Source: Leptolyngbyaceae cyanobacterium T60_A2020_046 (lineage in GTDB: Bacteria; Cyanobacteriota; Cyanobacteriia; Phormidesmidales; Phormidesmidaceae). Taken from it: 36,084 nucleotides of DNA. This document shows positions 27,034-35,530 of this stretch, one piece after another (the stretch's first letter is position 1; every line of letters begins with the position of its first letter). Below the pieces are notes generated by a model, which had not been told where the DNA came from, did not search any database, and worked only from the letters and a program-made list of their open reading frames with translations. The stretch covers positions 1 through 36,084 of the forward strand of contig JACYME010000231.1 in assembly GCA_015272155.1 (NCBI GenBank), given 5' to 3'. Position numbers and translations under genes: made by a program.

Positions 27034-27681
27034 CTATCGCGAAAAGGTTTGATACCGCCAGCGATTGAGTCGAAATTCCCCAATCGCGGCCATCTGTTGG
27101 CTATGGGCCAAGTCGCTGCGCAGGGCTTCGAGTTCCCGCTCCTGGTCGGCCTGGATAGCTTCGATGTCGGCACACTGGGCGCGGAGATCAATCACCTGCT
27201 GCTGTAGGGCGGCGACGAGGGAGCTGGCGTGGGGTTCAGTGACCGGAGGGGCCGAGATCGCGGGGGTGGTCGCAGGGGCAGACGATTCTGGTGCTGCCAC
27301 CGCCGCCGTCGCCAGCTTGGCACGCAGGGTGGCTACTGTTTCCTCTAGACTGGCGATTTTCGCCGCTGCTGCCGGATCTGCATCTGGCGCTTTCTCTACG
27401 GTTGCCCCAGAGGCGGCAGCTGAAGATGGGGCGGGCGCGATCGCCGGGTCTGCCTCATCCGCATCGGGTCTTGCATCGCTCACTTCTAGGGAAACGGTGC
27501 CCGCATCATCCACCACCAAGTCAAACCGCCACTGGGACGCGGGTGAGGAAAGCGTAATCTGACCGCCGACCAGGCTTTCGACCAAGGCCGAGCGCGATAG
27601 GTCAGTCCGGGTGGCAAGTTCATCCAACACGCTGACAGCGTTTGGGGTGAGGGTTAGCCCAACTCGAATTTTGCGGCCCAT
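27034..27681 (-). CDS. ribbon-helix-helix N-terminus plus coiled-coil protein
   Basis: A 215-residue protein. The N-terminal 40 residues (MGRKIRVGLTLTPNAVSVLDE and then TDLSRSALVESLV) match a ribbon-helix-helix DNA-binding fold: a beta strand followed by two helices. A middle section is low-complexity Ala/Pro/Glu/Asp/Thr sequence. The C-terminal part is a coiled coil with QQQVIDLRAQCADIEAIQADQERELEALRSDL heptads. It is probably a DNA-binding protein that dimerises through both ends; target unknown. The start is the ATG at 27681; a longer frame to 27699 is possible. No partner gene (toxin or ParA) is adjacent. Confidence 0.75.
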   Translation of the reverse strand: MGRKIRVGLTLTPNAVSVLDELATRTDLSRSALVESLVGGQITLSSPASQWRFDLVVDDAGTVSLEVSDARPDADEADPAIAPAPSSAAASGATVEKAPDADPAAAAKIASLEETVATLRAKLATAAVAAPESSAPATTPAISAPPVTEPHASSLVAALQQQVIDLRAQCADIEAIQADQERELEALRSDLAHSQQMAAIGEFRLNRWRYQTFSR

Positions 27682-28102
27682 GATGACATCCAGAACCATG
27701 CAGACAACGGGGGAAAGGATGGGGCGATCCCCTTTCAGTGTAGGGAGATTGTGACATTCCGATGGCGATTGTTGATAAAACGGAACGCAACTGAATCTGA
27801 GTGTCAGACGCTCTGCACCCCCGTGTCTTGATGGTGCGGGTTAACGGGTTAAAAATCGTGGAGGCTAAGACCTGCGGCGGTTTTCGGTGTTGGGTGAAGT
27901 GAGCGATCGCGACAATAGGTCAGGGTTAGTGCTCAGTCAATCTGTGCTTAATGGATGCTTGAAATCTTGGCGGCGAGTTGGGGTTGAATGTTGACGGGTC
28001 GGTGGGGCTTATGGTTTCAGCCTTACGATTTGCTGCAAACCCCATTTCGGACGCCTTTAACCCTGGGTCGTGGCATCCGGTCAAAATCAGCTTAATCAAG
28101 AG
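27682..28102. other. intergenic region between the RHH gene and murG
   Basis: About 420 bases without a credible gene; both flanking genes are on the minus strand. It should hold the promoter of the RHH gene and the 3' flank of murG. A short 35-codon frame starting at 27988 is not supported by a ribosome binding site. One HIP1 site lies near 27903. Confidence 0.4.
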
Positions 28103-29254
28103 CTAGGTCGGGAGAATGATTTTGCGCAACAGGGCCGCAACCTGAGCGGCGCTATCTGGGATGGCGAGCCCCGCTGCCGCCGCCGCCATTTGGGACAGGC
28201 GAACATCGTCGGCAAGCAGCTTGAGGACGCGATCGCGCAATCGCTCGGGCGTCAGGTCGGCCTGTTGGGTCACGAGGGCAGCATTGGCCGCCGCAAATGC
28301 CGCTGCATTATAGGACTGGTGATCCTCCGCTGCAAAGGGATAGGGAATCAAAATCGAGGGGGTTTGGGTGTAGGCCAACTCCGTGAGGGTGCCTGCCCCG
28401 GCCCGGCTGATCACCAGCGTTGCTCGATGGAACAGTGCCGCCATTTGGTCAAAAAAGGGACGATGGATGTAATGAGGATGGGAAAGACTATCCGCGTCGG
28501 GGTCGCTTGTTCCCGTTTGATGCACGACCCAAATGCCTGCGTTGAGCCAGGCCGGAGCCGCCGATCGCACCAAGCGGTTGACTGCCACTGCCCCCTGACT
28601 GCCCCCTACCACAACAATGACGGGGGCGTCTGCGGGCAAGTCCACATCGCCGAGATCCGCCGTGTTGTTCAGGAACTGCGATCGCACCGGAGTGCCCACC
28701 ACGGTACTTTTGGCCTTGGGCAGATGCGCCGTCGCCGCCTCAAACCCTAGCCCCACCGCCGAACACCACGGACTCAACCAGCGTGTTACCTTGCCGGGCA
28801 GCGCATTCGATTCATGGAGCACCGCAGGCAGGCCCAGCGATCGCGCTGCCAAAATTGCCGGAGCCGCAATGTAGCCCCCTGTAGTAAACACGCCTGCAAA
28901 GTGACCCTGCTGCAACAGGGTTCGCACCTGCATCGTCGCTTGGATGACCTGCATCAGCAGCCGCAGTGACCCCAGCCCCATACGTCCCTGAAAGCCGCCC
29001 ATGCGCACCGTGTGGAGAGGATACTGATCGGGCACGAGTTGGGTTTCGAGGCGATCGGGCACGCCCAGCCATTCCACCGTATAGTCGGTCAACTGCTCGG
29101 CGGTGGCGATCGCGGGAAACAGGTGGCCCCCCGTCCCGCTTGCGGCAATCAACAGTTTGGCCGGTGATGGTATCTGCGCAGATTGTGCCAAAGCTCTGTT
29201 CCCTTGAAGGTCACGGCGAGAGGTAGGGTGCAGTTGCCAGCCCGATTTGGACAC
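28103..29254 (-). CDS. murG: UDP-GlcNAc:undecaprenyl-pyrophosphoryl-MurNAc-pentapeptide transferase
   Basis: A 383-residue GT28 glycosyltransferase that adds GlcNAc to lipid I to make lipid II for peptidoglycan, at the inner face of the cytoplasmic membrane. Motifs are the N-terminal GTGGHLFPA loop (about 40-48), GVFTTGGYIAAPAILAARSLGLPAVLHESNALPGKV with the conserved HExN, VVGGSQGA, and the donor-site VISRAGAGTLTEL and AEDHQSYNA. The called start is a GTG that leaves about 33 extra residues before the core; a TTG at 29191 with AGGG upstream would give a more usual length. It is not in a mur cluster here, as is common for cyanobacteria. Confidence 0.94.
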   Translation of the reverse strand: MSKSGWQLHPTSRRDLQGNRALAQSAQIPSPAKLLIAASGTGGHLFPAIATAEQLTDYTVEWLGVPDRLETQLVPDQYPLHTVRMGGFQGRMGLGSLRLLMQVIQATMQVRTLLQQGHFAGVFTTGGYIAAPAILAARSLGLPAVLHESNALPGKVTRWLSPWCSAVGLGFEAATAHLPKAKSTVVGTPVRSQFLNNTADLGDVDLPADAPVIVVVGGSQGAVAVNRLVRSAAPAWLNAGIWVVHQTGTSDPDADSLSHPHYIHRPFFDQMAALFHRATLVISRAGAGTLTELAYTQTPSILIPYPFAAEDHQSYNAAAFAAANAALVTQQADLTPERLRDRVLKLLADDVRLSQMAAAAAGLAIPDSAAQVAALLRKIILPT

Positions 29255-29435
29255 GATGACGATCCCAAAGGCCGGAACGCGAAGGACGCAAATTGATGCT
29301 GCGTTCAGCCAAGGGGCGATCGCGGTCAGACCTGCCCAGTGATCGGGGCGATCGCCCCGGCTGCATGTGAATTTTATCGCGCGGTGGCGGGGTTAGCCGC
29401 GCTGGATTACAACCGTTTGTGACAGACAGGATGGT

Positions 29436-29765
29436 TCAGCGTGGGTCGTGGCCCGATTCATAGACGGCCTCTAGCCAGAGCCGTTGCTCAAAGCCACCCC
29501 GCAATCGCCGTCGCGCCGCCCGGACGGCATCGAGGTCAGCCCAGGACAAACCCTCCGCCGCCATCAGCGCCGCCATTACTTCCCAGAGATCTGCCAACTC
29601 GGTCAAGAGTTCCGGTGTTGGCGCGATCGCAGCCTCCTGGGCTTCTTCGATCAGCTTGTCACGCAGGGCAACGCGGTAGGCTGATTCATCTAACACCCGG
29701 GTTTCACAGGTTTTACCCGCCTGCTGAATCACCTCTGGAATGCGATCTCGCACCAATTTCTTCAT
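29436..29765 (-). CDS. MazG-like (COG4997) nucleoside triphosphate pyrophosphohydrolase
   Basis: A 109-residue all-alpha NTP pyrophosphohydrolase of the MazG superfamily, a house-cleaning enzyme group that hydrolyses non-canonical nucleotides. It begins MKKLVRDRIPEVIQQAGK, typical of the COG4997 subgroup. The metal-binding EExxE-type helix is seen as KLIEEAQEA, and the second helix as LLTELADLWEV. I use the ATG at 29765 because GGAGGAGA precedes it; the frame is open upstream to 29840. The precise substrate is unknown. It is followed at a distance by murG on the same strand. Confidence 0.85.
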   Translation of the reverse strand: MKKLVRDRIPEVIQQAGKTCETRVLDESAYRVALRDKLIEEAQEAAIAPTPELLTELADLWEVMAALMAAEGLSWADLDAVRAARRRLRGGFEQRLWLEAVYESGHDPR

Positions 29766-29882
29766 CGCTATCTCCTCCGCGATCGCCGCGCGATGCTGTA
29801 CCCGCTTCCCAATCCAGAGCCTTGCCCAAGCAACGCGCACCTACCAGTCTGGCTCATGATCGCAATGGTGACCCCAAAGCCC

Positions 29883-30449
29883 CTACTCTTGCACCAGTTC
29901 GCTGTTCACCTCATTCACAGGGCGACGGCGCAACTCAACGGACTGCGATCGCGGCAATAAGTCAAACACCTCGCGCAACACATCATCAATCGCCTCGTAG
30001 GGCACAAGCCCCACTTCATTCAGGCGCACCTCACCGCTGCCATCGAGCACCACAGTTTGCGGCACCGACCCCGTAAAGTAATAGCCTGGCTCCGTCGGGT
30101 CATACTCCGCCTTAACGGGAATCGAGTCCGCCATCACCGGAATAAAGCTCGCCGCCCGTCCATAGGGCTCTTGCAGTTGCGAAATCACCGACGAAAACTG
30201 CTTGCAATCGGCGCTGTCATCCACATAAAACACCAGCAGCGCGGGCCGTTGCTGCTTGAGGGATTGCGCCAGGGTCACCAAAGGCGGCACGAGGGAACCA
30301 TTGCCCGCATACAGCGCAAAAATGTTGCCGTCGTAGTTGTCATCATTCAGGCCAGCCCAGGCGGGTTGCCCAAACCCGAGTCCGCTGACTACGACCAAAA
30401 GCGCGATCGCGATCCAGCGCTGCCATCGTTTCCACTGCTGATGTGCCAT
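29883..30449 (-). CDS. thylakoid thioredoxin-like protein, probable photosystem I accumulation factor
   Basis: A 188-residue protein with an N-terminal signal or anchor helix (IAIALLVVVSGLGFG, likely cleavage after AWA). It then has a thioredoxin-like fold: LYAGNGSLVPPLVTLAQSL, PALLVFYVDDSADCKQFSSVIS, and SVPQTVVLDGSGEV. The usual CxxC is replaced by DDSADCKQ with one cysteine, so it is unlikely to be an ordinary oxidoreductase. The pattern matches a cyanobacterial family that databases name thylakoid membrane photosystem I accumulation factor; that name is from memory, not a search. It should act in the thylakoid membrane or lumen. Confidence 0.8.
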   Translation of the reverse strand: MAHQQWKRWQRWIAIALLVVVSGLGFGQPAWAGLNDDNYDGNIFALYAGNGSLVPPLVTLAQSLKQQRPALLVFYVDDSADCKQFSSVISQLQEPYGRAASFIPVMADSIPVKAEYDPTEPGYYFTGSVPQTVVLDGSGEVRLNEVGLVPYEAIDDVLREVFDLLPRSQSVELRRRPVNEVNSELVQE

Positions 30450-30654
30450 ACCCGCGTGTTAAACCGTGTTAAACACTGTCGAATTCACCCTATCTATTAG
30501 AACAGGTTTCTCGCCATTCCCCCGGCTTTGGAGTCGCTCCACCCCGGATTTTGTTGCCGCAAAATAATGCTCCCGTTCAACACACGCCCCCCATACCAAG
30601 AGCCGCCGTAAATTTCAAAACCGCAGCCCACCATCGCGCGGCTCAGCCCGCAAT

Positions 30655-30686
30655 AAAAACAGCGCCTCGGGCAATTCCAGGCGCTG
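30655..30686 (-). terminator. intrinsic terminator of the CHRD/PEP-CTERM gene
   Basis: Minus-strand stem CAGCGCCT (30686-30679) and AGGCGCTG (30667-30660), 11-base loop, followed by TTTTT (30659-30655). It lies about 40 bases after the stop at 30723. Confidence 0.88.
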
Positions 30687-30722
30687 CTGCTGACATCACA
30701 GGAGTGGGTAAACTTGAGCGTT

Positions 30723-31352
30723 TTAGGGTGCAGAGCGTTGCTTCTGGCGAGTGGTGGCAACCGCGATCGCACCAGCGGCCAGCATCGCCGCGCCCGTCAT
30801 CGGTTCTGGCACAGCGGCAGCCTGTTCAAACTCAATCTGCCCCCGAATCTCGCCAGGCGCGGCAAATTCCGGCGTATCCGAGTGCAGATTAAAGTAGTAT
30901 TGCCCAGCCAAGAAGCTTTGATAAACCGTTGCCGGGTCAACCATGCCCGCCTGCATCACATCCACTGAAGTCCAGACGCCTGAAAACATACCACTCGTAA
31001 CCCCTTGATTCACGGGCGCATTGTTCAAATCATGAACCACGGGGCCAGTGCGCTGGGTAGCGGGCAAATTGGGGTTAGCCGGATCCGGGGCCGCAAGGTG
31101 AATGTGGGCCAAGATCAGTTCTGCGGAAAGCCCGTCAAAACTGACGTCATAGCTGAATTGCCAGTTGGTGGGGTCGCCCGACAGGGCTCCCGTCACCAGC
31201 CCTGTCGCCGTGCTTGCATTGGGGGGCACCTCATTTTGACCACTCAAGGACGAGGAGTAGGTGAAGGTTGCCGCATTGGCCGAGATTGAAGGCGCAAGAG
31301 ACAGGGCTGCGGCGAGGCCTACCGCAGCCATTGAGTTCATTTTGGAAATCAT
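30723..31352 (-). CDS. exported CHRD-domain protein with PEP-CTERM sorting signal
   Basis: A 209-residue secreted protein. A signal peptide (AVGLAAALSLAPSISANA) is followed by a CHRD-type domain: FTYSSSLSGQNEVPPNAS near the start, then LSAELILAHIHLAAPD, and YYFNLHSDTPEFAAPGEIRGQI at the end. CHRD domains occur in chordin and in bacterial exported proteins. The C-terminus has VPEP at about 181-184, a hydrophobic helix and a basic tail (TTRQKQRSAP), the PEP-CTERM signal recognised by exosortase for surface or exopolysaccharide-associated display. Full length; a strong terminator follows. Confidence 0.9.
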   Translation of the reverse strand: MISKMNSMAAVGLAAALSLAPSISANAATFTYSSSLSGQNEVPPNASTATGLVTGALSGDPTNWQFSYDVSFDGLSAELILAHIHLAAPDPANPNLPATQRTGPVVHDLNNAPVNQGVTSGMFSGVWTSVDVMQAGMVDPATVYQSFLAGQYYFNLHSDTPEFAAPGEIRGQIEFEQAAAVPEPMTGAAMLAAGAIAVATTRQKQRSAP

Positions 31353-31477
31353 GGTGAAAATGCTTCAGCAACTGTGCAGTGTGGGAAGTTCCCACTCAGC
31401 AAAAGTACGGATACCTGCTAGGGATGGATTGCAATTCCTTGGATTTGAGGGATTGATGCTGCGATCGCGCCCTGAAT

Positions 31478-32116
31478 CTACTGTGCATCACCCGTAATTT
31501 CACGGAAGGTTTCAGTAATGCCCTGCAACTCAGATTTGTAGAAGCCGTACTGTTCTGGAGTGGTCCAGCCGACGATTTGGTAATAGCGTGGCCCGCTAAC
31601 GACAGTGGTGTGCAAGTACACCACGGGCGACCCGTCATCGAGTTGCCCGCGTACTTCATACTGGCTGGCGAAGTCTTGCCCAACAAACACGACATCGGTT
31701 GCAGACTGGCTATCCAGCGATCGCAGAGAATTGGCCAGCAGATTGCGATAGCGCTGGGAATTTTCGGGTAGGCCAAAGCGTGCCAGCGTTTCATCCTCCT
31801 CGGCCACCACGATTAGATAAAGCTGATTGGTCGGATCGGAAGCTTGCAGTTCTGCGGAGGGATGGAGGCGATCGTCTTCTTGCCAGGTGGCAGGCAGCGT
31901 GATTTGAATGCCCGCTTCGGGATTTTCAAGCAGTTGGCCCGCTTCGGTATTGCTCAGGGTTTGCTGGCCGACACCAGCATTAGGGTCTTCGGCCACGGGC
32001 GGCTCACCCGAGCGAATGCCCGACGCCCGCAGCAGGCGATCGCACCCCGACGCCCCCAGTGCCAGCAACACCAACGGCAATAGCACACCCAGCTTCCATG
32101 CTGACTTCATCGTCAT
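31478..32116 (-). CDS. hypothetical lipoprotein
   Basis: A 212-residue predicted lipoprotein. The signal peptide (LLPLVLLALGASGC) ends in a lipobox cysteine. The mature part begins with a linker, then a mixed alpha/beta domain (GIQITLPATWQEDDRLHPSAE, NQLYLIVVAEEDE, YYQIVGWTTPEQYGFYKSEL). This pattern resembles a periplasmic domain seen in small DcrB/PsbP-like proteins (ending FREITGD), but I am not certain of the family. I use the ATG at 32116; a second ATG lies two codons on. The frame is open to 32167 with sequence unlike a signal peptide. Confidence 0.75.
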   Translation of the reverse strand: MTMKSAWKLGVLLPLVLLALGASGCDRLLRASGIRSGEPPVAEDPNAGVGQQTLSNTEAGQLLENPEAGIQITLPATWQEDDRLHPSAELQASDPTNQLYLIVVAEEDETLARFGLPENSQRYRNLLANSLRSLDSQSATDVVFVGQDFASQYEVRGQLDDGSPVVYLHTTVVSGPRYYQIVGWTTPEQYGFYKSELQGITETFREITGDAQ

Positions 32117-32226
32117 AGCCCCAAACTGACACCAAAGGATAGCACCGCCCCCCGCCCTGCGAATCAAGAACCCACTGCAAACATCCTCTATGCTGGTATA
32201 GGTTTCTTCATCTCAGTGCGATCGCC

Positions 32227-33318
32227 ATGCTCAGAGCCGGAATTGTCGGGCTACCCAACGTCGGAAAATCCACCCTATTCAACGCCGTCGTGGCGAATGC
32301 AAAGGCTCAGGCTGCGAACTTTCCCTTTTGCACTATCGAGCCCAATGTCGGCATTGTGGCGGTGCCCGACCCCCGTTTAGAGGTCTTGGCCAAAATTTCC
32401 AACTCCGCCGAGGTGGTGCCCGCCCGCGTCGAATTTGTGGATATTGCTGGCTTGGTCAAAGGAGCCAGCCAAGGCGAGGGTTTAGGGAACCAGTTTTTGG
32501 CAAATATTCGCGAGGTGGATGCGATCGTCCACGTCGTCCGCTGCTTTGAAAACGACGACATCATCCACGTTGCAGGCTCCATCGACCCGGCCCGCGATGC
32601 CGAAATCATCAACCTAGAACTCGCCCTGTCTGACCTGGCCCAGATTGAAAAGCGCCTTGATCGCGCCCGCAAACAGGCCAAAAAAGAGAAGGAGATTCAG
32701 GCGGAGGTGGATGTCCTTGAAAAGCTTCTGCCCGTGCTGAACGAGGGCAAAACCGCCCGTACTGTAGACCTTACGGAAGAAGAGGAGGTGCTGATCAAAC
32801 CCCTGGGGCTACTGACCCGCAAGCCCGTCATTTACGCCACCAACGTCAGCGAAGAGGACCTTGCCACGGGGAATGAGTGGGTGGAGCAGGTGCGTGCGAT
32901 CGCCGCCTCCGAGGGGGCCGAGGTCGTCATCATTTCTGCCCAAGTTGAATCCGAGCTGATCGAACTGCCCCCGGAAGACCGCACCGACTTTTTGGAATCC
33001 CTAGGCGTCAGCGAGGGCGGTCTGCAATCTTTGATTCGTGCCACCTACGAGCTGCTAGGCCTGCGCACCTACTTCACCACTGGCCCCAAGGAAACCCGCG
33101 CCTGGACAATCAAAGCGGGAATGCTTGCGCCTCAGGCCGCAGGCGTCATCCACTCCGACTTTGAGCGTGGCTTTATTCGCGCTGAAACCGTCGCCTACAC
33201 CGACCTCGTGGAAGCCGGATCCATGACCGCCGTCAAGGAAAAGGGTCTGTTGCGCAGTGAGGGAAAAGACTACCTGGTGCAAGAGGGCGATGTGATGCTG
33301 TTCCGCTTTAACGTGTAG
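32227..33318 (+). CDS. ychF: Obg-like ATPase/GTPase YchF
   Basis: A 363-residue P-loop NTPase of the TRAFAC class, Obg family, YchF/OLA1 subfamily, which binds ribosomes and prefers ATP. G1 is GLPNVGKS at 8-15; G3 is DIAGLVKGAS; and the G4 position reads NVSEED rather than NKxD, as is usual for YchF and consistent with ATP use. A coiled-coil helical insert (KRLDRARKQAKKEKEIQAEV) and the C-terminal TGS-like domain (TYFTTGPKETRAWTIKAG, HSDFERGFIRAETVAYTDL) are present. Complete. The sugar kinase gene follows 50 bases later on the same strand. Confidence 0.97.
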   Translation: MLRAGIVGLPNVGKSTLFNAVVANAKAQAANFPFCTIEPNVGIVAVPDPRLEVLAKISNSAEVVPARVEFVDIAGLVKGASQGEGLGNQFLANIREVDAIVHVVRCFENDDIIHVAGSIDPARDAEIINLELALSDLAQIEKRLDRARKQAKKEKEIQAEVDVLEKLLPVLNEGKTARTVDLTEEEEVLIKPLGLLTRKPVIYATNVSEEDLATGNEWVEQVRAIAASEGAEVVIISAQVESELIELPPEDRTDFLESLGVSEGGLQSLIRATYELLGLRTYFTTGPKETRAWTIKAGMLAPQAAGVIHSDFERGFIRAETVAYTDLVEAGSMTAVKEKGLLRSEGKDYLVQEGDVMLFRFNV

Positions 33319-33368
33319 GCGGTTGGGGGCAGCGGGTTCGCACCACCTAACAGGAGGACTCGGGTAAT

Positions 33369-34658
33369 TTGACGGCTGAGGCGCACCAGGGATACGCCAT
33401 CGGTGTAGATTTTGGCACCTCCGGGGTGCGGGCGATCGCGGTGGATCAGTCCGGCGCGATCGCGGCCCAGAGTCGCGCCGCCTACGCCGCAGAGGGGGCA
33501 GAATCCCTCGCAGCGCAGTGGCAAGCCGCCCTCGCCACCGTGCTGCTCGCCTTGCCCGCACCCCTGCGCGCCTCGGTGCAAGACATCGCCATCAACGGCA
33601 CTTCGGCGACGGTGCTGTTGTGCGATCGCGGCGGCATTCCCCTCGTCGAACCCCTGCGCTACGACGACGGACGTGCGATCGCCCAGGGTGAGGCATTGCG
33701 CGCGATCGCTCCAGGGGGCAGCCCCGTCCTCAGCCCCACCTCCAGTCTTGCCAAGCTGTTGTGGTGGCGCGACACCCTGCCGCCAGCCACCTGGCAACGG
33801 GCCGCAGTGCTGCTGCACCAAGCCGACTGGCTCGCCTATCAGCTCCACGGACGGCTGGGCATTAGTGACTATCACAACGCCCTCAAGCTCGGCTACGACG
33901 TGGGCTCGCTCGCCTATCCCGACTGGTTGCAACCCTTGGAAGTCGCGTCGCGGTTGCCGCAGGTGCTGGCTCCGGGGGCAGCGATCGCGCCCATCACCGC
34001 CGCCGCTGCCCAGCGCTACGGCCTGCCCCCCACCTGCATCATCCATGCAGGCACCACCGACAGCATCGCGGCCTTTCTCGCCAGCGGTGCTACCCAACCC
34101 GGCGAAGCCGTCACCTCCCTGGGCTCGACGCTGGTGCTCAAACTGCTGAGCACCACCCGGGTAGATGACAGTCGCTACGGTATTTATAGCCATCGATTGG
34201 GCGATCGCTGGCTGGTGGGCGGCGCATCCAACACCGGGGGCGCAGTGTTGCAGCAGTTTTTTTCGACGGATGATTTGGTGCGGCTCAGCCGAGCAATGCA
34301 ACCCGATCAGCCCACCGGGCTCGACTACTACCCCCTCTGCCGTCCCGGCGAGCGGTTCCCCATCGCCGACCCTCACCTACAACCCCGGCTCACGCCGCGC
34401 CCCGCCGATCCGGCGCAGTTTTTGCAAGGTTTGTTGGAAGGCATAGCCCGCATTGAGGCCCAGGGCTACGCCCACCTGCAAACCCTAGGAGCCACGCCCC
34501 TCAGCCGCGTGTGGACGGCGGGCGGCGGCGCTCAAAATACCGCCTGGACAAGCATTCGTCAGCGACTGCTGGGGGTGCCTGTGCAGCCCGCCCCTGAGAC
34601 GGAAGCCGCAGTGGGGACGGCCCGATTAGCGCTGCGATCGCGCCATCGTTCTTCCTAA
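33369..34658 (+). CDS. FGGY-family sugar kinase, probable D-ribulose kinase
   Basis: A 429-residue FGGY carbohydrate kinase. The N-terminal phosphate-1 motif is [15 protein letters not shown]; the mid-region has [13 protein letters not shown] and the catalytic-type [13 protein letters not shown]. The ATP-site region is [31 protein letters not shown] and the C-terminal [13 protein letters not shown] is typical. The length is shorter than xylulokinase (about 480-500), and the pattern fits the cyanobacterial/plant SePSK/XK1 group, shown in one cyanobacterium to phosphorylate D-ribulose. The start is TTG at 33369; AGGAGG lies 12 bases upstream. It probably shares a transcript with ychF. Its stop lies at the edge of a family 2 repeat. 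Confidence 0.85.
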   Translation: [429 protein letters not shown]

Positions 34659-34795
34659 CCTGGGTTCGGGATCAGTCGTCCATTGCGCAAGACCGATCCG
34701 CTGCCGCTGGGGTTCCTCTCCTCGGAGGGGGCAGGGGTGGGTTTGCCGATGGGGTTCACCCACCCTGTCCTGCGGACACTCCTCCCAAGGAGGGG
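34654..34795 (-). repeat. dispersed intergenic repeat, family 2, copy B
   Basis: Reverse-complement copy of 5877-6012, including the 20-base run ATCGGTCTTGCGCAATGGAC read on the minus strand. It fills the junction between the convergent sugar kinase and lipase genes. Both stop codons lie within it or at its edge: the kinase TAA at its right-hand edge as read on the minus strand, and the lipase TGA inside it at 34756-34758. Confidence 0.8.
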
Positions 34796-35409
34796 AAAGT
34801 CGCTGACGTTCTCGATGCGACGGGCTGAGCTAGGGCCGCCGCTACCGCCGCCAGGCAGCGATCGTCCCGCAGCATCAGCGGATGCGCCAACACTGGAAAC
34901 TGCGCCTCGTGGCCGATGCCGAGGCGAGAGCTGCTCGCGGGCAAAATCATCAGATCGTAGGGCGTCCACAGGGACGTGATCTGCACCGAGGCCAGGTCGG
35001 TTTTGAGGGTGCGGTTCAGATCAGCCAAGAAGGCGCTATTCAGGCACATGTGCTGAATGCCGGGAGCATTGCGCCAGCGGGCCATCCAGGTGCCCTGGTG
35101 GGGCGATGAAATCGTGATGCAGCGCTGGACCTGGCGATCGCCCCCAAGACGCTGGAGATAGTAGCGGCTGACGATGCCGCCCATGCTAAAGGCGACGATA
35201 TCAAAGGGCGCATCGGGGCCAAACTGTTGTGCAGCTAGGTGTTGAACCTGCTGCGCGAGATCATCCAGGCCCGCGCTGCCATCGTTGGGCGTGAGGTCGA
35301 TGCCGTGGGTCACCCAGCCGCGATCGCGCAAATATCGCGCCATTTTGCCAAACACGGCCTGGGTATCATGGATGCCGTGAACGAGAAGAACCGGATTTTT
35401 CGCAGTCAT
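34756..35409 (-). CDS. alpha/beta hydrolase, lipase-like
   Basis: A 217-residue soluble alpha/beta hydrolase. It begins MTAKNPVLLVHGIHDTQAVF with the oxyanion HG motif. The nucleophile elbow is AFSMGG, a GxSxG variant with Ala in first position; it is followed by ISSPHQGTWMARW, typical of triacylglycerol lipase-like hydrolases. A later Asp (LWTPYDLMILPASSS) and His (AHPLML) are plausible triad members. There is no signal peptide. I use the ATG at 35409; a GTG at 35424 would add five residues. The last 12 residues (PSLGGVSAGQGG) and the stop come from the family 2 repeat, so the original C-terminus may have been replaced. Confidence 0.85.
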   Translation of the reverse strand: MTAKNPVLLVHGIHDTQAVFGKMARYLRDRGWVTHGIDLTPNDGSAGLDDLAQQVQHLAAQQFGPDAPFDIVAFSMGGIVSRYYLQRLGGDRQVQRCITISSPHQGTWMARWRNAPGIQHMCLNSAFLADLNRTLKTDLASVQITSLWTPYDLMILPASSSRLGIGHEAQFPVLAHPLMLRDDRCLAAVAAALAQPVASRTSATFPSLGGVSAGQGG

Positions 35410-35530
35410 CACATCAAGCGCCACCGTTCAAGGGGGCCGCCCTAGGGGAATTGACTTCAGCGTAGTGTGCCTGCTCCATCCCTACGAAACCACCGAAGAC
35501 AGTCTGTGGGTTGGCCCCTTGGGGGTGCGG

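Noticed and set aside
26829-27191. 120-codon minus-strand open frame overlapping the RHH gene
   Set aside because: It is Pro/Ser/Arg-rich with no family signal and overlaps the well-supported RHH/coiled-coil gene in another frame.
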